Positions 36,372 through 46,592 are shown, numbered from the stretch's first letter. The stretch: DNA of 64,000 nt from Desulfovibrio sp. (GCF_014803725.1 NZ_JAAVBE010000003.1:88730-152729), one strand, 5' to 3'. Notes: a model not told the origin generated them from the letters alone. Numbers and translations: made by a program.

Positions 36372-36514
36372 GGGGCGCGCAGACCGACACTCCCCGGGCG
36401 GCGTTCCGCATGGTTGTGCGGGCGCCGCCCTTTACTTTCGCCCCCGAGTTGCGTATCTGGAAAGAATTAACAGGCGAACTGTGTTGCGTTTCCCCCAGCC
36501 AGCAAGGAAGTTCC

Positions 36515-36892
36515 ATGAGCAAGGACGACACCGCCGCGCCCTCCCGCATCCGCTACCGCTATGAAATGGCGCCCGAGGCGCGCCTCCAGACAGCGCACGG
36601 CGTGTGGGGCGGCATCAATTCCCAGGGCGAGATCGAGATGAATTTTTACCACGAAAGCGACGCCCTGCCCGCCTGCTCGGAACAGATCCTCGCCCCGGAC
36701 GGCTCCCTCGGCCATGAGATCGTGCCCGGCAATGACGATGTGCGCGACATCACGCGCCACATCCACACCCGCGTGCTGCTCAACTACCACACGGCCCGCG
36801 CCGTGCTGGAATGGCTCGAGGACCGCGTCAACGCACTCGAGGAGGAAGGCGGCGGCGAAATGTATTCCCCGGACTCTGGCCTGGAACAGTAG
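36515..36892 (+). CDS. Conserved hypothetical protein, 125 residues
   Basis: This soluble protein has a compact beta-strand-rich N-terminal half (RIRYRYEMAPEARLQTAHGV, then EIEMNFYHES) and a helical C-terminal half (TARAVLEWLEDRVNALEEE). AAGGAAG precedes the ATG at 36515. I do not know a function. It lies 15 bases before miaB on the same strand and is likely co-transcribed with it. No cysteine pairs or membrane segments are visible. Confidence 0.8.
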   Translation: MSKDDTAAPSRIRYRYEMAPEARLQTAHGVWGGINSQGEIEMNFYHESDALPACSEQILAPDGSLGHEIVPGNDDVRDITRHIHTRVLLNYHTARAVLEWLEDRVNALEEEGGGEMYSPDSGLEQ

Positions 36893-36907
36893 CCCGCGCC
36901 CGCGCCC

Positions 36908-38290
36908 ATGCAGCCGCGCTCCTACCACATCCTCACCTTCGGCTGTCAGATGAACGTCCACGATTCCGGGTGGCTTGGCGCCGCCCTGGAGGCGCGCGGC
37001 TTCGTGCCGGCCGCGCTTGAGGACGCCGAGGTGGTGGTCATCAATACTTGCTCGGTGCGCGAAAAGCCGGAGCAGAAGGTCATGAGCGCCCTCGGGCGCG
37101 TCCGCCAGGCCACGGGCGGGGATGGGCGCGTGCTCGTGGCCGTGGCCGGCTGCGTGGCGCAACAGCTGGGCGCGGAGCTTTTCGACCGCTCGCCCCAGGT
37201 GCGCCTCGTGGCCGGGAGCGACGGCATCACAGATGCTCCCGGTGCCATCGAGCGCCTGCTCACGGAGCCGGAGGCCCGGCTCACGCTCTGCGCCTTCACC
37301 GAGACCTTTTCCGAAAAGGAGGCCGCGCCACGGCGCAGCGCCGGCCCCTCGGCGCTCCTCACCATCATGCAGGGCTGCGACAATTTTTGTGCCTATTGCA
37401 TCGTGCCCTTCACGCGCGGCCGGCAAAAATCCCGCAATGCCGGGGCCATCCTTGAAGAGTGCCGGCAGCGCATCGCCGAGGGCGCCAGGGAGATCACCCT
37501 GCTCGGGCAAAACGTCAATGCCTACGGACAGGACAAAACGGGCGACGGCACGAGCTTTTCCCGCCTGCTCGAGCAGGTGGCGACGCTCCCCGGGCTTGCG
37601 CGGCTGCGCTATGTGACGCCGCACCCCAAGGACATGGGGCCCGAGGATGTGGCCGCTTTCGGCAGCCTCCCCGCGCTCTGCCCGCGGCTGCACCTGCCCC
37701 TCCAGGCCGGCTCGGACGCGGTGCTCGCGCGCATGCGCCGCCGCTATGACAGCGCGGGCTTCCTGCGCCTCGTGGAGGATTTACGCGCCGCCCGGCCCGA
37801 CATCGCCCTTTCCACCGACCTCATCGTGGGCTTTCCCGGCGAAACCGAGAGCGACTTTCAGGCCACGCTGGACATGATGGAGGCCTGCGGCTTCATGTCC
37901 AGCTTTTCCTTCTGCTATTCTGACAGGCCGGGCGCGGCGGCCGCGCGCTTTCCCGACAAGGTGGCGCCTGAAGTACAGCACGAGCGCCTCCTGCGCCTCC
38001 AGGCCCTGCAGGACAGGCTCGGCCAGCGCTGGCTCGACGCCCGCGTGGGCCAGGCGACCACCCTGCTCATCGAGGGAAAAAGCCCGCGGCAGGAGGCCAC
38101 GCCGGCTGACGCGCCCGGCTGCGCCCGCGCTGTCCCCCACGAGGACTGGCAGGGCCGCGACCCCTACGGCGTGCCCGTGCATGTGGCGCTCCCCGAGGGC
38201 AGCGACCACACTGGGCGCCTCGTCGCGGTGGACATCGTGGCCGCCAAGCGGCACAGCCTTGTGGGCCGGCCCGTACCGGCCTCGCGCTGA
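36908..38290 (+). CDS. miaB: MiaB, tRNA-2-methylthio-N6-isopentenyladenosine synthase
   Basis: MiaB adds a methylthio group to i6A37 in tRNAs reading UNN codons, using two [4Fe-4S] clusters. The 460-residue protein has FGCQMNVHDS (Cys13) and VINTCSVREK (Cys48) plus a Cys in AGCVAQQ for the auxiliary cluster, the radical SAM motif CDNFCAYC at 157-164, and a C-terminal TRAM-type region. MNVHDS and NTCSVR distinguish MiaB from RimO/MtaB relatives reasonably well. No strong ribosome binding site is visible, so it may depend on coupling to the preceding gene. Confidence 0.95.
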   Translation: MQPRSYHILTFGCQMNVHDSGWLGAALEARGFVPAALEDAEVVVINTCSVREKPEQKVMSALGRVRQATGGDGRVLVAVAGCVAQQLGAELFDRSPQVRLVAGSDGITDAPGAIERLLTEPEARLTLCAFTETFSEKEAAPRRSAGPSALLTIMQGCDNFCAYCIVPFTRGRQKSRNAGAILEECRQRIAEGAREITLLGQNVNAYGQDKTGDGTSFSRLLEQVATLPGLARLRYVTPHPKDMGPEDVAAFGSLPALCPRLHLPLQAGSDAVLARMRRRYDSAGFLRLVEDLRAARPDIALSTDLIVGFPGETESDFQATLDMMEACGFMSSFSFCYSDRPGAAAARFPDKVAPEVQHERLLRLQALQDRLGQRWLDARVGQATTLLIEGKSPRQEATPADAPGCARAVPHEDWQGRDPYGVPVHVALPEGSDHTGRLVAVDIVAAKRHSLVGRPVPASR

Positions 38291-38423
38291 CGCCGGTAGC
38301 GTCCCCCCTCCCCTATCTTTGGCGGCCGTCCCCGTACCTCTCCCGAGGCCAAGCCGCATGCGGGCGCCTTGTCAGCCCAGCGCCACGGCGAAACGCCCGC
38401 GAAGGAAAATCTCAACTCCAGAA

Positions 38424-38439
38424 AATTTCTAGAGAAATT
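38424..38439. repeat. AT-rich palindrome in a GC-rich gap
   Basis: AATTTCT-AG-AGAAATT is a 7+2+7 inverted repeat inside a short AT-rich island (38408-38445) upstream of the zinc-ribbon gene. It could be an operator. The rest of the gap 38291-38557 shows no gene. Confidence 0.35.
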
Positions 38440-38557
38440 CTAACCAGCGGTCATCCCACATCCTTTCCCCCCCCGCCGCCCGGATAGCGGCCGCCGCCGC
38501 CCTCTAAAGGTTTTGCCCTCCCGGTCCGATAGGCTGGCATAAGGGATGGGAACTGCC

Positions 38558-38965
38558 ATGCTGGATTATCGCCGCTTCAAGGAAATCAACGATCTCTTCG
38601 CTTCCGGCCAGACAGAAAAGGCGCGCCACCTGCTCATGGAGATGCAATCCCGCTGCATCGCCCTGCGCGACGAGATGAGCATGCTCAAGATCCGCCTGCA
38701 AAGCCTCGAGGACGTTCTCTATCTCGCGCAAAACCTCTTTGAGGAGCACGGCTTTTACTGGCTGCACACGAGCGGCGTGCGCCAGGGCCCCTTCTGCCCG
38801 CGCTGCTACGAGAGCGAGGGGGGGCTCATCCGGCTGGAGAAACGCAAACACCGGCTGGAATGCCCCTATTGCCGCGCCACCTATGAACACCACCCCGAGC
38901 TCGACGCCGTGGCCTCCTCCGGCATGAAGGCGGGCGCCGCCAAGATCCTCCATTTCGCGCGCTGA
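38558..38965 (+). CDS. Zinc-ribbon protein of unknown function
   Basis: The 135-residue protein has a helical, probably coiled N-terminal half (about 5-62) and a zinc ribbon with CPRC (80-83) and CPYC (102-105). A late helix ends in KILHFAR. I start at the second ATG (38558) because the GGGA before it is well spaced, whereas the first ATG (38546) has AAGGG only one base away. Function is unknown; the ribbon could bind RNA, DNA or a protein. It is the last gene of the plus-strand run that begins at hslU. Confidence 0.8.
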   Translation: MLDYRRFKEINDLFASGQTEKARHLLMEMQSRCIALRDEMSMLKIRLQSLEDVLYLAQNLFEEHGFYWLHTSGVRQGPFCPRCYESEGGLIRLEKRKHRLECPYCRATYEHHPELDAVASSGMKAGAAKILHFAR

Positions 38966-39039
38966 GGGCGTGCAGCCCCCCGGGCGCATATGCCGATGCT
39001 GTTCCCTGACTCGCGAGCCGATTTCTTTTTCGTATGAGG

Positions 39040-39831
39040 TCAGCGCGGCAGCGCCGCCGGCGCAATCTCGGAAATGGCAAACAGGCAGGCCTTGCCGCTG
39101 ATCTCGACCCTGCCGTTTTCCTGCACCTTGCAGTACAGAATGCCCCCGCGCCGTGAGGCCTGCAGGGCGATGATGGCATCTTTGCCCAATTCGCCGGCCC
39201 AGTAGGGCGCGAGCTGGCAATGTGCGGAGCCGCACACCGGGTCTTCCGCAACGCCCAGCTTCGGGAAGAAACTGCGCGAGGCGCAGTCCGCCGTCTCGCC
39301 CGGCGCCGTGGCATGCTGGCCGCGACCCTCCAGTTGCCGCAACAGGTTCTGGTCAGGCACGAGGCTGCGCACCTGTGCTTCGCTTTCAAACACGCAAACA
39401 AGGTCGGCGCCAAGGAGGGCCTTGACGGGCGTGGCCCCGAAGGCCTCGCTCATGGCCTCGGTGACGGGGACTTCCCGCTGCGGGATGCGCGGGAAATCCA
39501 TGGCATAGAGCTCCTCCTTCCGGCGCACCGGCAAGACGCCCTCGCCGGTGATGAACTCGACCTTCTGCGCCGTCTTGGTGAGAAAATTCAGCACCACAAA
39601 GGCCGAAGCCAGGGTGGCGTGCCCGCAGAGGCCCACTTCCGTCACGGGCGTGAACCAGCGCAGGCGATAGGCATCCTTGTCCGGCACCAGAAAGGCCGTT
39701 TCGGAGAGATTGTTTTCCATGGCCATGGCGCGCATCCAGGCGTCGTCCGGCCAGGAGGGCAACACGCAGACGGCGGCGGGATTGCCGCTGAAGGGCCTGT
39801 CCGTAAACGCATCGACGATATATTGCTGCAT
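39040..39831 (-). CDS. PhzF-family epimerase/isomerase
   Basis: The 263-residue protein starts MQQYIVDAFTDRPFSGNPAA and has NLSETAF with catalytic Glu44, EVGLCGHATLA (about 66-76) and EDPVCGSAHCQLAPYW in the second half. These are the landmarks of the PhzF/diaminopimelate epimerase-like fold. Members isomerise small metabolites; the substrate here is not predictable, and there are no phenazine genes. It is monocistronic. Confidence 0.92.
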   Translation of the reverse strand: MQQYIVDAFTDRPFSGNPAAVCVLPSWPDDAWMRAMAMENNLSETAFLVPDKDAYRLRWFTPVTEVGLCGHATLASAFVVLNFLTKTAQKVEFITGEGVLPVRRKEELYAMDFPRIPQREVPVTEAMSEAFGATPVKALLGADLVCVFESEAQVRSLVPDQNLLRQLEGRGQHATAPGETADCASRSFFPKLGVAEDPVCGSAHCQLAPYWAGELGKDAIIALQASRRGGILYCKVQENGRVEISGKACLFAISEIAPAALPR

Positions 39832-40185
39832 GGTGGCAAGGGGGTAGAAGGAAGGAGAGGGACAAACAATTTCGCTGCTGACAGGCGCTTTGTCAATTCC
39901 CCGGGCGTCCCCGCGAAAATGCGCGCCTGTCTTGAGGCGCCGCCACGAACACCGCATGCGCGTCGCCCCATACGTCCCCGCGCGACGCGAAGAGGCACCC
40001 GCGGGCTTTCCCACAGGAGCAGGTGCGGGCGGCAAGAGGAATCTGCCGGGGAGCCGACGCCGATGGTGTTGAAGATGGCGAGGTCGAAGGCGCGCCTGAA
40101 CGATTGTACGCTGTTGGGTCAAGGAAGTACCCCTGTATTGGGGGATACAGACCCTGACAACGGGCTTACGAATATCGGCCCCTAT
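39832..40185. other. Intergenic stretch with a possible coding remnant
   Basis: About 350 bases between the PhzF gene and the tRNA terminator hold no clear gene. On the minus strand, 40050-40110 reads as a plausible peptide (AFDLAIFNTIGVGSP) without start or continuation, which may be a gene remnant. No promoter pair stood out. Confidence 0.3.
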
Positions 40186-40227
40186 GCAGAAAGTCCGCAA
40201 CACCGAAGGCATTGCGGACTTTCCTGC
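40186..40227 (-). terminator. Long inverted repeat downstream of tRNA-Ser
   Basis: GCAGAAAGTCCGCAA and TTGCGGACTTTCCTGC form a stem of about 15 bp with one bulge and an 11-base loop. On the minus strand the far arm ends in ACTTTCTGC. It lies 20 bases after the tRNA 3' end and probably terminates its transcript. Confidence 0.55.
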
Positions 40228-40246
40228 ATTTCTCTGAAAACCTTAT

Positions 40247-40336
40247 TGGCGGAGGGAGAGGGATTTGAACCCCCGTGGGGCGTGAACCCCAAGTGGTTTT
40301 CAAGACCACCGCTATCAGCCGCTCTGCCATCCCTCC
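40247..40336 (-). tRNA. tRNA-Ser (anticodon UGA)
   Basis: On the minus strand the gene begins GGAGGGATGGCAGAGCGG and ends in the matching acceptor arm TCCCTCC, discriminator G and encoded CCA. The anticodon stem GGTGGTC-TTGAAAA-CCACT places TGA in the loop. The long variable arm (TTGGGGTTCACGCCCCACG) is typical of serine tRNAs. GGGTTCAAATCCC is the T-arm. Length is 90 bases with CCA. Confidence 0.97.
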
Positions 40337-40387
40337 GCAGGGGGAGCCCATGCGGGCACCCTGAACAAAATGCGCGGCGCGCCGCGC

Positions 40388-41602
40388 TCAGTGGCAGCGG
40401 ATGCCGTTGAGCAGGTGCGCCATCTTTTCCTTCTTGGTGCGCAGATAGGCCTCATTTTCCGGGCAGGCCTCGATCTCGATGGGCACGCGCTCCACGATCT
40501 CGATGCCATAGCCGGAAAGGCCCACGATCTTCTTGGGATTGTTGGTCAAAAGCCGCACCTTGCGGATGCCGAGGTCCACCAGCATCTGCGCGCCCGTGCC
40601 GTAGTCGCGCAGATCGTCGGGGAAGCCGAGCATACGGTTGGCTTCCACGGTGTCGTAGCCCTGATCCTGCAGGGCATAGGCGCGGATCTTGTTGGCGAGG
40701 CCGATGCCGCGCCCCTCCTGGCGCATGTAGAGCAAAACGCCCCGGCCCTCGTTCTCAATCTGGCGCAGGGCCGCGCCAAGCTGGCCCCGGCAGTCACAGC
40801 GCAGGGAGCCCAGGGCGTCGCCCGTGAGGCACTGGCTGTGCACGCGCACGAGCACCGGCTCCGGCCCGCTGATGTCGCCCTTGACGAGCGCGAGGTGCGT
40901 GCCCGGCTCCATCTCGCTCTCATAGGCGTGCACGGTGAAGTCGCCGTACATGCTCGGCAAATGCGCCGTGGCGTCGCGCCTCACCGACACCTGCCCGCGC
41001 TCCAGCTTGTGGCGGATGATGTCCTTGACGGCCACGATCTTGAGGCCATGCTCTCTGGCGAACACCTCGAGGTCAGGCATGCGCGCCATGGTGCCGTCGT
41101 CGCGCATGATCTCGCAGATGACCGCCGCGGGCTTGAGCCCGGCGAGGCGGGCGAGGTCGACGCTGCCCTCGGTCTGGCCGGTGCGGGCGAGCACGCCGCC
41201 GGCCTTGGCGCGCAGCGGGAAGACATGGCCGGGCGATACCAGGTCCTCGGGGCGGGCGCCGTCGGCCACCGCCGTCCTGATGGTGGTTGCGCGGTCAGCC
41301 GCGGAAATGCCGGTGGAAATACCCTCGCGCGCCTCCACGGAGACCGTGAAATTGGTGCCGAAGCGCGAGCCGTTGCGCTGGGTCATCATGGGCAGGCCGA
41401 GCTTGTCCACCAGCTCCGGAGCCAGCGGCATGCAGATGAGGCCGCGCCCGAATTTTGCCATGAAGTTGATGGCTTCGGGCGTCACATGCTCGGCGGCCAT
41501 GGTCAGGTCGCCTTCATTTTCCCGGTCCTCGTCGTCCACAAGAATGACCATCCGGCCGGCACGGATGTCGGCGACGGCCTCTTCTACGCTGCTCAGGGGC
41601 AT
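40388..41602 (-). CDS. ribBA: RibBA, DHBP synthase / GTP cyclohydrolase II
   Basis: This bifunctional enzyme makes both riboflavin precursors: 3,4-dihydroxy-2-butanone 4-phosphate from ribulose 5-phosphate, and the pyrimidine from GTP. The 404-residue protein has the DHBP synthase loop [11 protein letters not shown] (23-33) and THHGI-type region, then the cyclohydrolase II half with [17 protein letters not shown] (zinc cysteines) and [10 protein letters not shown]. Other rib genes are not adjacent, and no FMN riboswitch is visible in the 73 bases upstream. It lies between the RND pump gene and tRNA-Ser. Confidence 0.95.
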   Translation of the reverse strand: MPLSSVEEAVADIRAGRMVILVDDEDRENEGDLTMAAEHVTPEAINFMAKFGRGLICMPLAPELVDKLGLPMMTQRNGSRFGTNFTVSVEAREGISTGISAADRATTIRTAVADGARPEDLVSPGHVFPLRAKAGGVLARTGQTEGSVDLARLAGLKPAAVICEIMRDDGTMARMPDLEVFAREHGLKIVAVKDIIRHKLERGQVSVRRDATAHLPSMYGDFTVHAYESEMEPGTHLALVKGDISGPEPVLVRVHSQCLTGDALGSLRCDCRGQLGAALRQIENEGRGVLLYMRQEGRGIGLANKIRAYALQDQGYDTVEANRMLGFPDDLRDYGTGAQMLVDLGIRKVRLLTNNPKKIVGLSGYGIEIVERVPIEIEACPENEAYLRTKKEKMAHLLNGIRCH

Positions 41603-41675
41603 GATGTCTCCTTGCTTCTCCGCCGGCGCGCACCCGGCACTATCCCCGCAAAGGTAGGTCCGCTGGGCCGTGCTG

Positions 41676-44600
41676 TCAACGCGCGCCCGCCTGCGCCGTC
41701 TCCCCGTGCGGGGGCTCGCCGTGCGGGGCCTGCCCGGATGGCCGCAAACGCTGTGAAAGCCGCTCCATGTAATAATAATAGACCGGCGTGATGTAGAGCG
41801 TCACCACCTGCGAGAAGCAGAGGCCGCCCACCACGGCCATGCCCAGCGGCCGGCGCGCGTCCGCGCCCGCGCCGATGCCGATAGCGATGGGCAGCGCCCC
41901 CATGAGCGCGGCCATGGTGGTCATCATGATGGGCCTGAAGCGCACATGGCAGCCCTCGGTGATGGCGGCGAGCGGCGAGATGTCCGGGTCGCGGCGCTGC
42001 GCCTCCAGCGCGAAGTCGAGCATCATGATGGCGTTTTTCTTGACGATGCCGAGCAGCATGATGATGCCCACGAAGCCATAGAGGTTGAGCTCCATGCCGA
42101 AGATCCAGAGCGTGAACAGCGCGCCGAAGCCCGCGGCCGGCAGGCCTGAGAGAATGGTGAGCGGATGGATGAAGCTCTCGTAGAGGATGCCGAGCACGAG
42201 ATAGATAACCACGATGGCGAGGAAGAGCAGCCAGCCCATGCCTTCGAGGGAGCTCTGGAAGGCCTGGGCCGTGCCCTGGAACTCGGCGGTGACGGAGTCG
42301 GGCAGAAGCGGCGCCACGGCGGCGTTGACGGCGGCCACGCCCTCGCTCAGGGCCACGCCGGGCCGAAGGTTGAACGAAACGGTCACGGCCGGGAACTGGC
42401 CATTATGGTTGACGGCGATGGGGCCCACCCCCGGCTCCATGCTGGCGAGGGTGCTGAGCGGCACCAGGGTGCCGTCGGCCGCGCGCACATAGAGGCGCGA
42501 AAGCGCGGACGTATCCTGCTGGAAGCGCTTTTCCAGCTCCACGAACACCTTGTAATCGTTGGTGGGCGCGTAGATGGTGGAGATCTCGCGCGAGCCGTAG
42601 GCCGATTGCAGGGCGAGCTCGATCTGCTGCGGCGAGACGCCGAGGGCCGCGGCGCGGTTGCGGTCGATGCGCACGCGCAGTTCCGGATTCTTGAGCTGGA
42701 GGTCGCTGTTCACGTCCTGCAGCTCGGGGAGCGCCCTGAGGGCGTCCTCCACCTTTTCCGCGCTGTCGTAGAGCGCCTCCATATCCGGCCCGAACATGGT
42801 GTACTGATAGAGCGCCTTGGACGAGCGGCCGCCGATATTGATGGCCGGGGGCACGCGCACGAAGACCCTGAGCGCCGGCGAGACATTGAGCTCGCGCCTG
42901 AGGCGCTGGGCCACGTCCTCGATGGGCTCGCGCTCGCTCGGGGGCTTGAGGGCCATGAGCAGGTTGCCGTTGTTGATGCTCTGGCTCGAGCCCACGATGC
43001 CCACCACCGAATTGAACATGGCCACTGCCGGGTCTTTTTCGAGGATTTGGTCCAGCTGGTGCTGGGCCTCCACCATGCCCTCGTAGGAGATACCCTGCTC
43101 CCCCTCGGTGCTCGCCACGAGAAAGCTCATGTCTTCGGACGGCAAAAAGCCCTTGGGCACAAGGATGGCGAGCCACGCGGTCAGCCCCAGCAGCACGAAA
43201 GACGCCAGCAGCGTGGCGAAACGGTGCCCGAGCACAAAGTCCAGCGAACGCGCGTAGCCGTGCGCCAGCGCGTCGAACATGCGTTCGAGCTTGCCGTAAA
43301 GGCCTTCGTAACCCGCCTTGTGGCCGCTGCCCGCCTTGAGGAAGTAGGCGCAGAGCATGGGCGTGAGCGTGAGCGACACAACGCCGGAGCACAGGATGGC
43401 CGCGATGATGACCACGGCGAATTCGCGGAAGAGCCGGCCCACGATACCACCCATGAAGAGCACGGGGATGAACACCGCGGCCAGCGAAACCGTCATGGAA
43501 ACGATGGTGAAGCCGATCTCGGCCGAGCCGTCGTACGCCGCCTGAAGGGGGCTCTTGCCCATCTCCTGGTGGCGCACGATGTTCTCGAGCATGACGATGG
43601 CGTCGTCCACCACGAAGCCCACGGCCAGCGTCAGGGCCATGAGCGAGAGGTTGTCGAGGCTGTAGCCCATGACCGCCATGACCGCGAAGGTGGAGATGAC
43701 CGACATGGGGAGCGCCAGCGAGGGGATAATGGTGGCGGGCAGGTTGCGGAGAAAGAGAAAGATGACGAGCACCACGAGGAAGACCGTGAGCACGAGCGTG
43801 AACTTCACGTCCGCCACGGATTCACGGATGGATTCCGCGCGGTCGTTGAAGATGACCAGGTTGACGGAGGGCGGCAGCTGTCGCTCGAGGCTCGGCAGGA
43901 TCTTCCTGATGGAGTCCACCACCTGCACGGTGTTGGCCCCGGGCTGGCGCTCGATGCCGAGCATGATGCCCACGTCGTCGGCGCCGCCCCAGGCGAGCTG
44001 CTTGTCCTGCTGCACGCTGTCCACCACGGTGCCGATCTCGCGCAGGCGCACGGGCGCGCCGTTGCGGTAGGCGACGACCGTCTCCTCAAAGGCCTTGGCA
44101 TCGAAAAGCTGGCCCGAGGACTTGATGGCCACGCTGCGCTGCGCGCCCTCGAGGCTGCCCGTGGGGAGCATTGAGTTGGCCGCGGCCACGGCGTCCGCCA
44201 CCTCGTCGATGCCGAGGCCGCGCGTGGCGAGGGCGTCCGGGTCGAGCTGCACGCGCACCGCATATTTCTTCTGGCCGAACACGAGCACCTGCGCCACGCC
44301 CTCCACCATGGAAAGGCGCTGGCCGATGAGCGTGTCCGCATATTCGTTGAGCTGGTAGAGCGGGAGCGTCTTGGAGGTGAGGCGCAGGTACAGGATGGGG
44401 AAGTCCGCCGGGTTCACCTTGCGGAAGCTCGGCGGCGTGGTCATGCTGGTGGGCAGGCGGCGCTGCGCAAGGCCGATGGCGGACTGCACGTCGAGCGCGG
44501 CGGCGTCGATGTCGCGGTCAAGGGCGAATTGGATGGTGATGCGCGTGCGCCCTGTAGCGTTGATGGACGAAATGGAATCGATGCCCGCGATGGTGAAGAA

Positions 44601-44831
44601 TTCCTTTTCCAGCGGCGTGGCCACGGAGGCGGCCATGGTCTCCGGGTCCGCGCCGGGCAGGTCGGCGAGCACGGAAATGGTGGGGAAGTCAACATTGGGG
44701 AGCTGGTTCACCGGCAGCGAGCGGTAGCCCGTGATGCCGAAGAACAGCATGCCGAGCATGATGAGCACCGTCGCCACCGGGCGGCGGATGAAGACGGCCG
44801 CGATATTCGCGCTGTGGGGGTTCTGCTCCAT
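41676..44831 (-). CDS. RND-family multidrug efflux transporter
   Basis: This is an inner-membrane proton/drug antiporter of 1051 residues, the full RND length. It starts with [20 protein letters not shown] and has the intramembrane motif [17 protein letters not shown] with the proton-relay aspartates, two large periplasmic loops, and a C-terminal membrane block with [15 protein letters not shown]. The sequence resembles the MdtB/MdtC/MuxB subgroup. No membrane-fusion protein or outer-membrane channel gene is next to it, so its partners must lie elsewhere or just be absent from this stretch. Confidence 0.93.
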   Translation of the reverse strand: MEQNPHSANIAAVFIRRPVATVLIMLGMLFFGITGYRSLPVNQLPNVDFPTISVLADLPGADPETMAASVATPLEKEFFTIAGIDSISSINATGRTRITIQFALDRDIDAAALDVQSAIGLAQRRLPTSMTTPPSFRKVNPADFPILYLRLTSKTLPLYQLNEYADTLIGQRLSMVEGVAQVLVFGQKKYAVRVQLDPDALATRGLGIDEVADAVAAANSMLPTGSLEGAQRSVAIKSSGQLFDAKAFEETVVAYRNGAPVRLREIGTVVDSVQQDKQLAWGGADDVGIMLGIERQPGANTVQVVDSIRKILPSLERQLPPSVNLVIFNDRAESIRESVADVKFTLVLTVFLVVLVIFLFLRNLPATIIPSLALPMSVISTFAVMAVMGYSLDNLSLMALTLAVGFVVDDAIVMLENIVRHQEMGKSPLQAAYDGSAEIGFTIVSMTVSLAAVFIPVLFMGGIVGRLFREFAVVIIAAILCSGVVSLTLTPMLCAYFLKAGSGHKAGYEGLYGKLERMFDALAHGYARSLDFVLGHRFATLLASFVLLGLTAWLAILVPKGFLPSEDMSFLVASTEGEQGISYEGMVEAQHQLDQILEKDPAVAMFNSVVGIVGSSQSINNGNLLMALKPPSEREPIEDVAQRLRRELNVSPALRVFVRVPPAINIGGRSSKALYQYTMFGPDMEALYDSAEKVEDALRALPELQDVNSDLQLKNPELRVRIDRNRAAALGVSPQQIELALQSAYGSREISTIYAPTNDYKVFVELEKRFQQDTSALSRLYVRAADGTLVPLSTLASMEPGVGPIAVNHNGQFPAVTVSFNLRPGVALSEGVAAVNAAVAPLLPDSVTAEFQGTAQAFQSSLEGMGWLLFLAIVVIYLVLGILYESFIHPLTILSGLPAAGFGALFTLWIFGMELNLYGFVGIIMLLGIVKKNAIMMLDFALEAQRRDPDISPLAAITEGCHVRFRPIMMTTMAALMGALPIAIGIGAGADARRPLGMAVVGGLCFSQVVTLYITPVYYYYMERLSQRLRPSGQAPHGEPPHGETAQAGAR

Positions 44832-44928
44832 CCTGTACTCTGGACTTTGGTCCGGGCTCTCGCAGTCCCGCTTTGCAAGGGAAACATAACCCTAGCACGG
44901 GAACGCGCCCGCCCGCAAGCGCGCCGCC

Positions 44929-45969
44929 TCAGAAAAGAAGTCGCATGCCGAGGCACGCAAGCCAGAGCGCAAGGCCGCCGCATACCGTCCCCCACTGCTC
45001 CAGCAGGAGCAAAGCGCGGATGCGGCCGGCATCCCAGGGCGCGGCGTCCCGCTCCGGGGGGCCGAGCCAGGGCTTGACCACGAGCTCGCCGAAATAGACG
45101 GAAGGCCCGGCCATGCGGCCACCGCACAGCCACGCGCAGGCCGCCATGGACCAGCCGGAATTGGGGCTCGGCATGCCCTTTGCCTGCCGCGCGACCACGC
45201 AAAGCCCCGGCCAGCTGCCGCGCCACATGCGCCTGAGGTGGGTGAGGCGCGCGAGCGCGTCCGCCAGGCGCAGGGCAAGCACGGAAAGCCGGGCGGGCAC
45301 GAAGGCCAGCACGTCGTCGGCGTGCGCCGGCGCCCAGCCGAGCCAGCGCCAGCGCGCATTGAGATAGCCCCACATGGAGTCGCCCGTGCTCACGGCCTTG
45401 TAGACCCACAGGCCCACGGGCCCGGCCACGAGCAGCCAGAACCACGGCGCGAGAAAGGCGTCGGTGAAATTTTCCGAAAGCGTGTCGGCCAGCGTCTTGC
45501 GGAGCATGGGCCGCTCAAGGGCGCTCACATCGCGGCTCACCAGCCGGGCGAGCGCCGTGCGCGCCTCCGGGAGGGGCGCAGCCTCCACCGCGTGCGCCAC
45601 TTCGCCCCCGATGCGCACAAGCGAACCCATGGCGAGGCCTGCCCAGGCCAGATAGAGCGCAAAAAGCCCCCCCGCCGCCGGCAGCGAGACCAGCAGCCAC
45701 ACGGCCGCGCCCGTGCCCGCGCAGAGCAGGAGAAGCGCCATCGCGCCCGCCAGCCGGAGCCGCAAGGGCGCGCGCGGCCCCGCACCGCCGAAACGCCGCG
45801 CCGGGCCTTCCAGCCGGGAGAGGCACTTGCCCACAAGGCACACGGGATGCGGCCACGGCAAGGCCGGGTCCCCGAGCATGAGGTCGAGCGCAAGAGCGCA
45901 AGGTGCGAGCCACCAGCACTCCCAGGCCGACCACGGCAGGACGGCCCACTCGGGGAAGAAACTGCTCAC
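44929..45969 (-). CDS. cbiB: CbiB/CobD, adenosylcobinamide-phosphate synthase
   Basis: This membrane enzyme attaches aminopropanol (phosphate) to the corrin ring during cobalamin synthesis. The 346-residue protein has ALDLMLGDPALPWPHPVCLV at the N-terminus (the LGDP...HPV signature), several hydrophobic segments, and DTLSENFTDAFLAPWFW, KAVSTGDSMWGYLN and MPSPNSGWSMAA in order, as in this family. It starts at GTG 45969, overlapping the trmL stop as GTGA. Together with cbiL at 3.4 kb it shows that the organism makes cobalamin as well as importing it. Confidence 0.93.
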   Translation of the reverse strand: MSSFFPEWAVLPWSAWECWWLAPCALALDLMLGDPALPWPHPVCLVGKCLSRLEGPARRFGGAGPRAPLRLRLAGAMALLLLCAGTGAAVWLLVSLPAAGGLFALYLAWAGLAMGSLVRIGGEVAHAVEAAPLPEARTALARLVSRDVSALERPMLRKTLADTLSENFTDAFLAPWFWLLVAGPVGLWVYKAVSTGDSMWGYLNARWRWLGWAPAHADDVLAFVPARLSVLALRLADALARLTHLRRMWRGSWPGLCVVARQAKGMPSPNSGWSMAACAWLCGGRMAGPSVYFGELVVKPWLGPPERDAAPWDAGRIRALLLLEQWGTVCGGLALWLACLGMRLLF

Positions 45970-46457
45970 GGCCGCGCCTGTCCCGGGCCGATGAGGCCGC
46001 TTGCCGTGAGGGCCGTGAAGAGCACGATGCCCGCGGTGGTGGAAAGATTGAGGCTGCGCACACCACCCTCCTCCATGCTGCGCACGGGGATGCGCACCCG
46101 CCACGGCGAGGCGGCGAAGAGGCTGTCGGGCAGGCCCCGCGTTTCGCGCCCGAAGATGAGGGCGTCTTCCGGCTGGAAGGCGAAATCCTGCAACGGAGTG
46201 GCCTTGCGCTTGGCCGTGGTCAGGATCCAGCGCTCAAGCCGGCTGCGGCCCGGGCGGTGCGCGAACGCGGCCCAGCCGGGCCAGACGAAAAGCCGCACAT
46301 GCGGCCAGTAATCGAGGCCCGCGCGCTTGAGGTAGCGGTCTTCCAGCGAAAAGCCGAGCCTGCCCACAAGGTGCAATTCCACGCCGAAGCCCGCGCAGAG
46401 GCGCGCCACATTGCCCGTATTGGGCGGGATCTCCGGCTCAAATAGGACTACGCGCAA
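45966..46457 (-). CDS. trmL: TrmL, tRNA (cytidine/uridine-34-2'-O)-methyltransferase
   Basis: This SPOUT methyltransferase modifies the wobble base of tRNA-Leu. The 163-residue product has VVLFEPEIPPNTGNVARLC at the start, LIFGRETRGLPDSL in the middle and LNLSTTAGIVLFTAL at the end, the three knot motifs. There is no in-frame ATG. The TTG at 46457 has GGGGAGG upstream with suitable spacing, and an overlapping ATG in another frame stops quickly. It precedes cbiB, with overlapping stop/start. Confidence 0.92.
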   Translation of the reverse strand: MRVVLFEPEIPPNTGNVARLCAGFGVELHLVGRLGFSLEDRYLKRAGLDYWPHVRLFVWPGWAAFAHRPGRSRLERWILTTAKRKATPLQDFAFQPEDALIFGRETRGLPDSLFAASPWRVRIPVRSMEEGGVRSLNLSTTAGIVLFTALTASGLIGPGQARP

Positions 46458-46592
46458 CTGTCCTCCCCATGGCTTAGCGCTTTTTCCGCAGCAATATTGA
46501 CAAGAAAGAGCCGCCCCTGTAGCGTTGGATACATGGAAAGAGGCGGCCTGCCCTTGCAATGGCGCCGCCCTGCAACAGAAAAGGCTTCGCCC

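Noticed and set aside
40070..40140. TACAAT preceded by TTGACC as a minus-strand promoter for the PhzF gene
   Set aside because: The two boxes are only eight bases apart and no suitable -35 lies 17 bases upstream.
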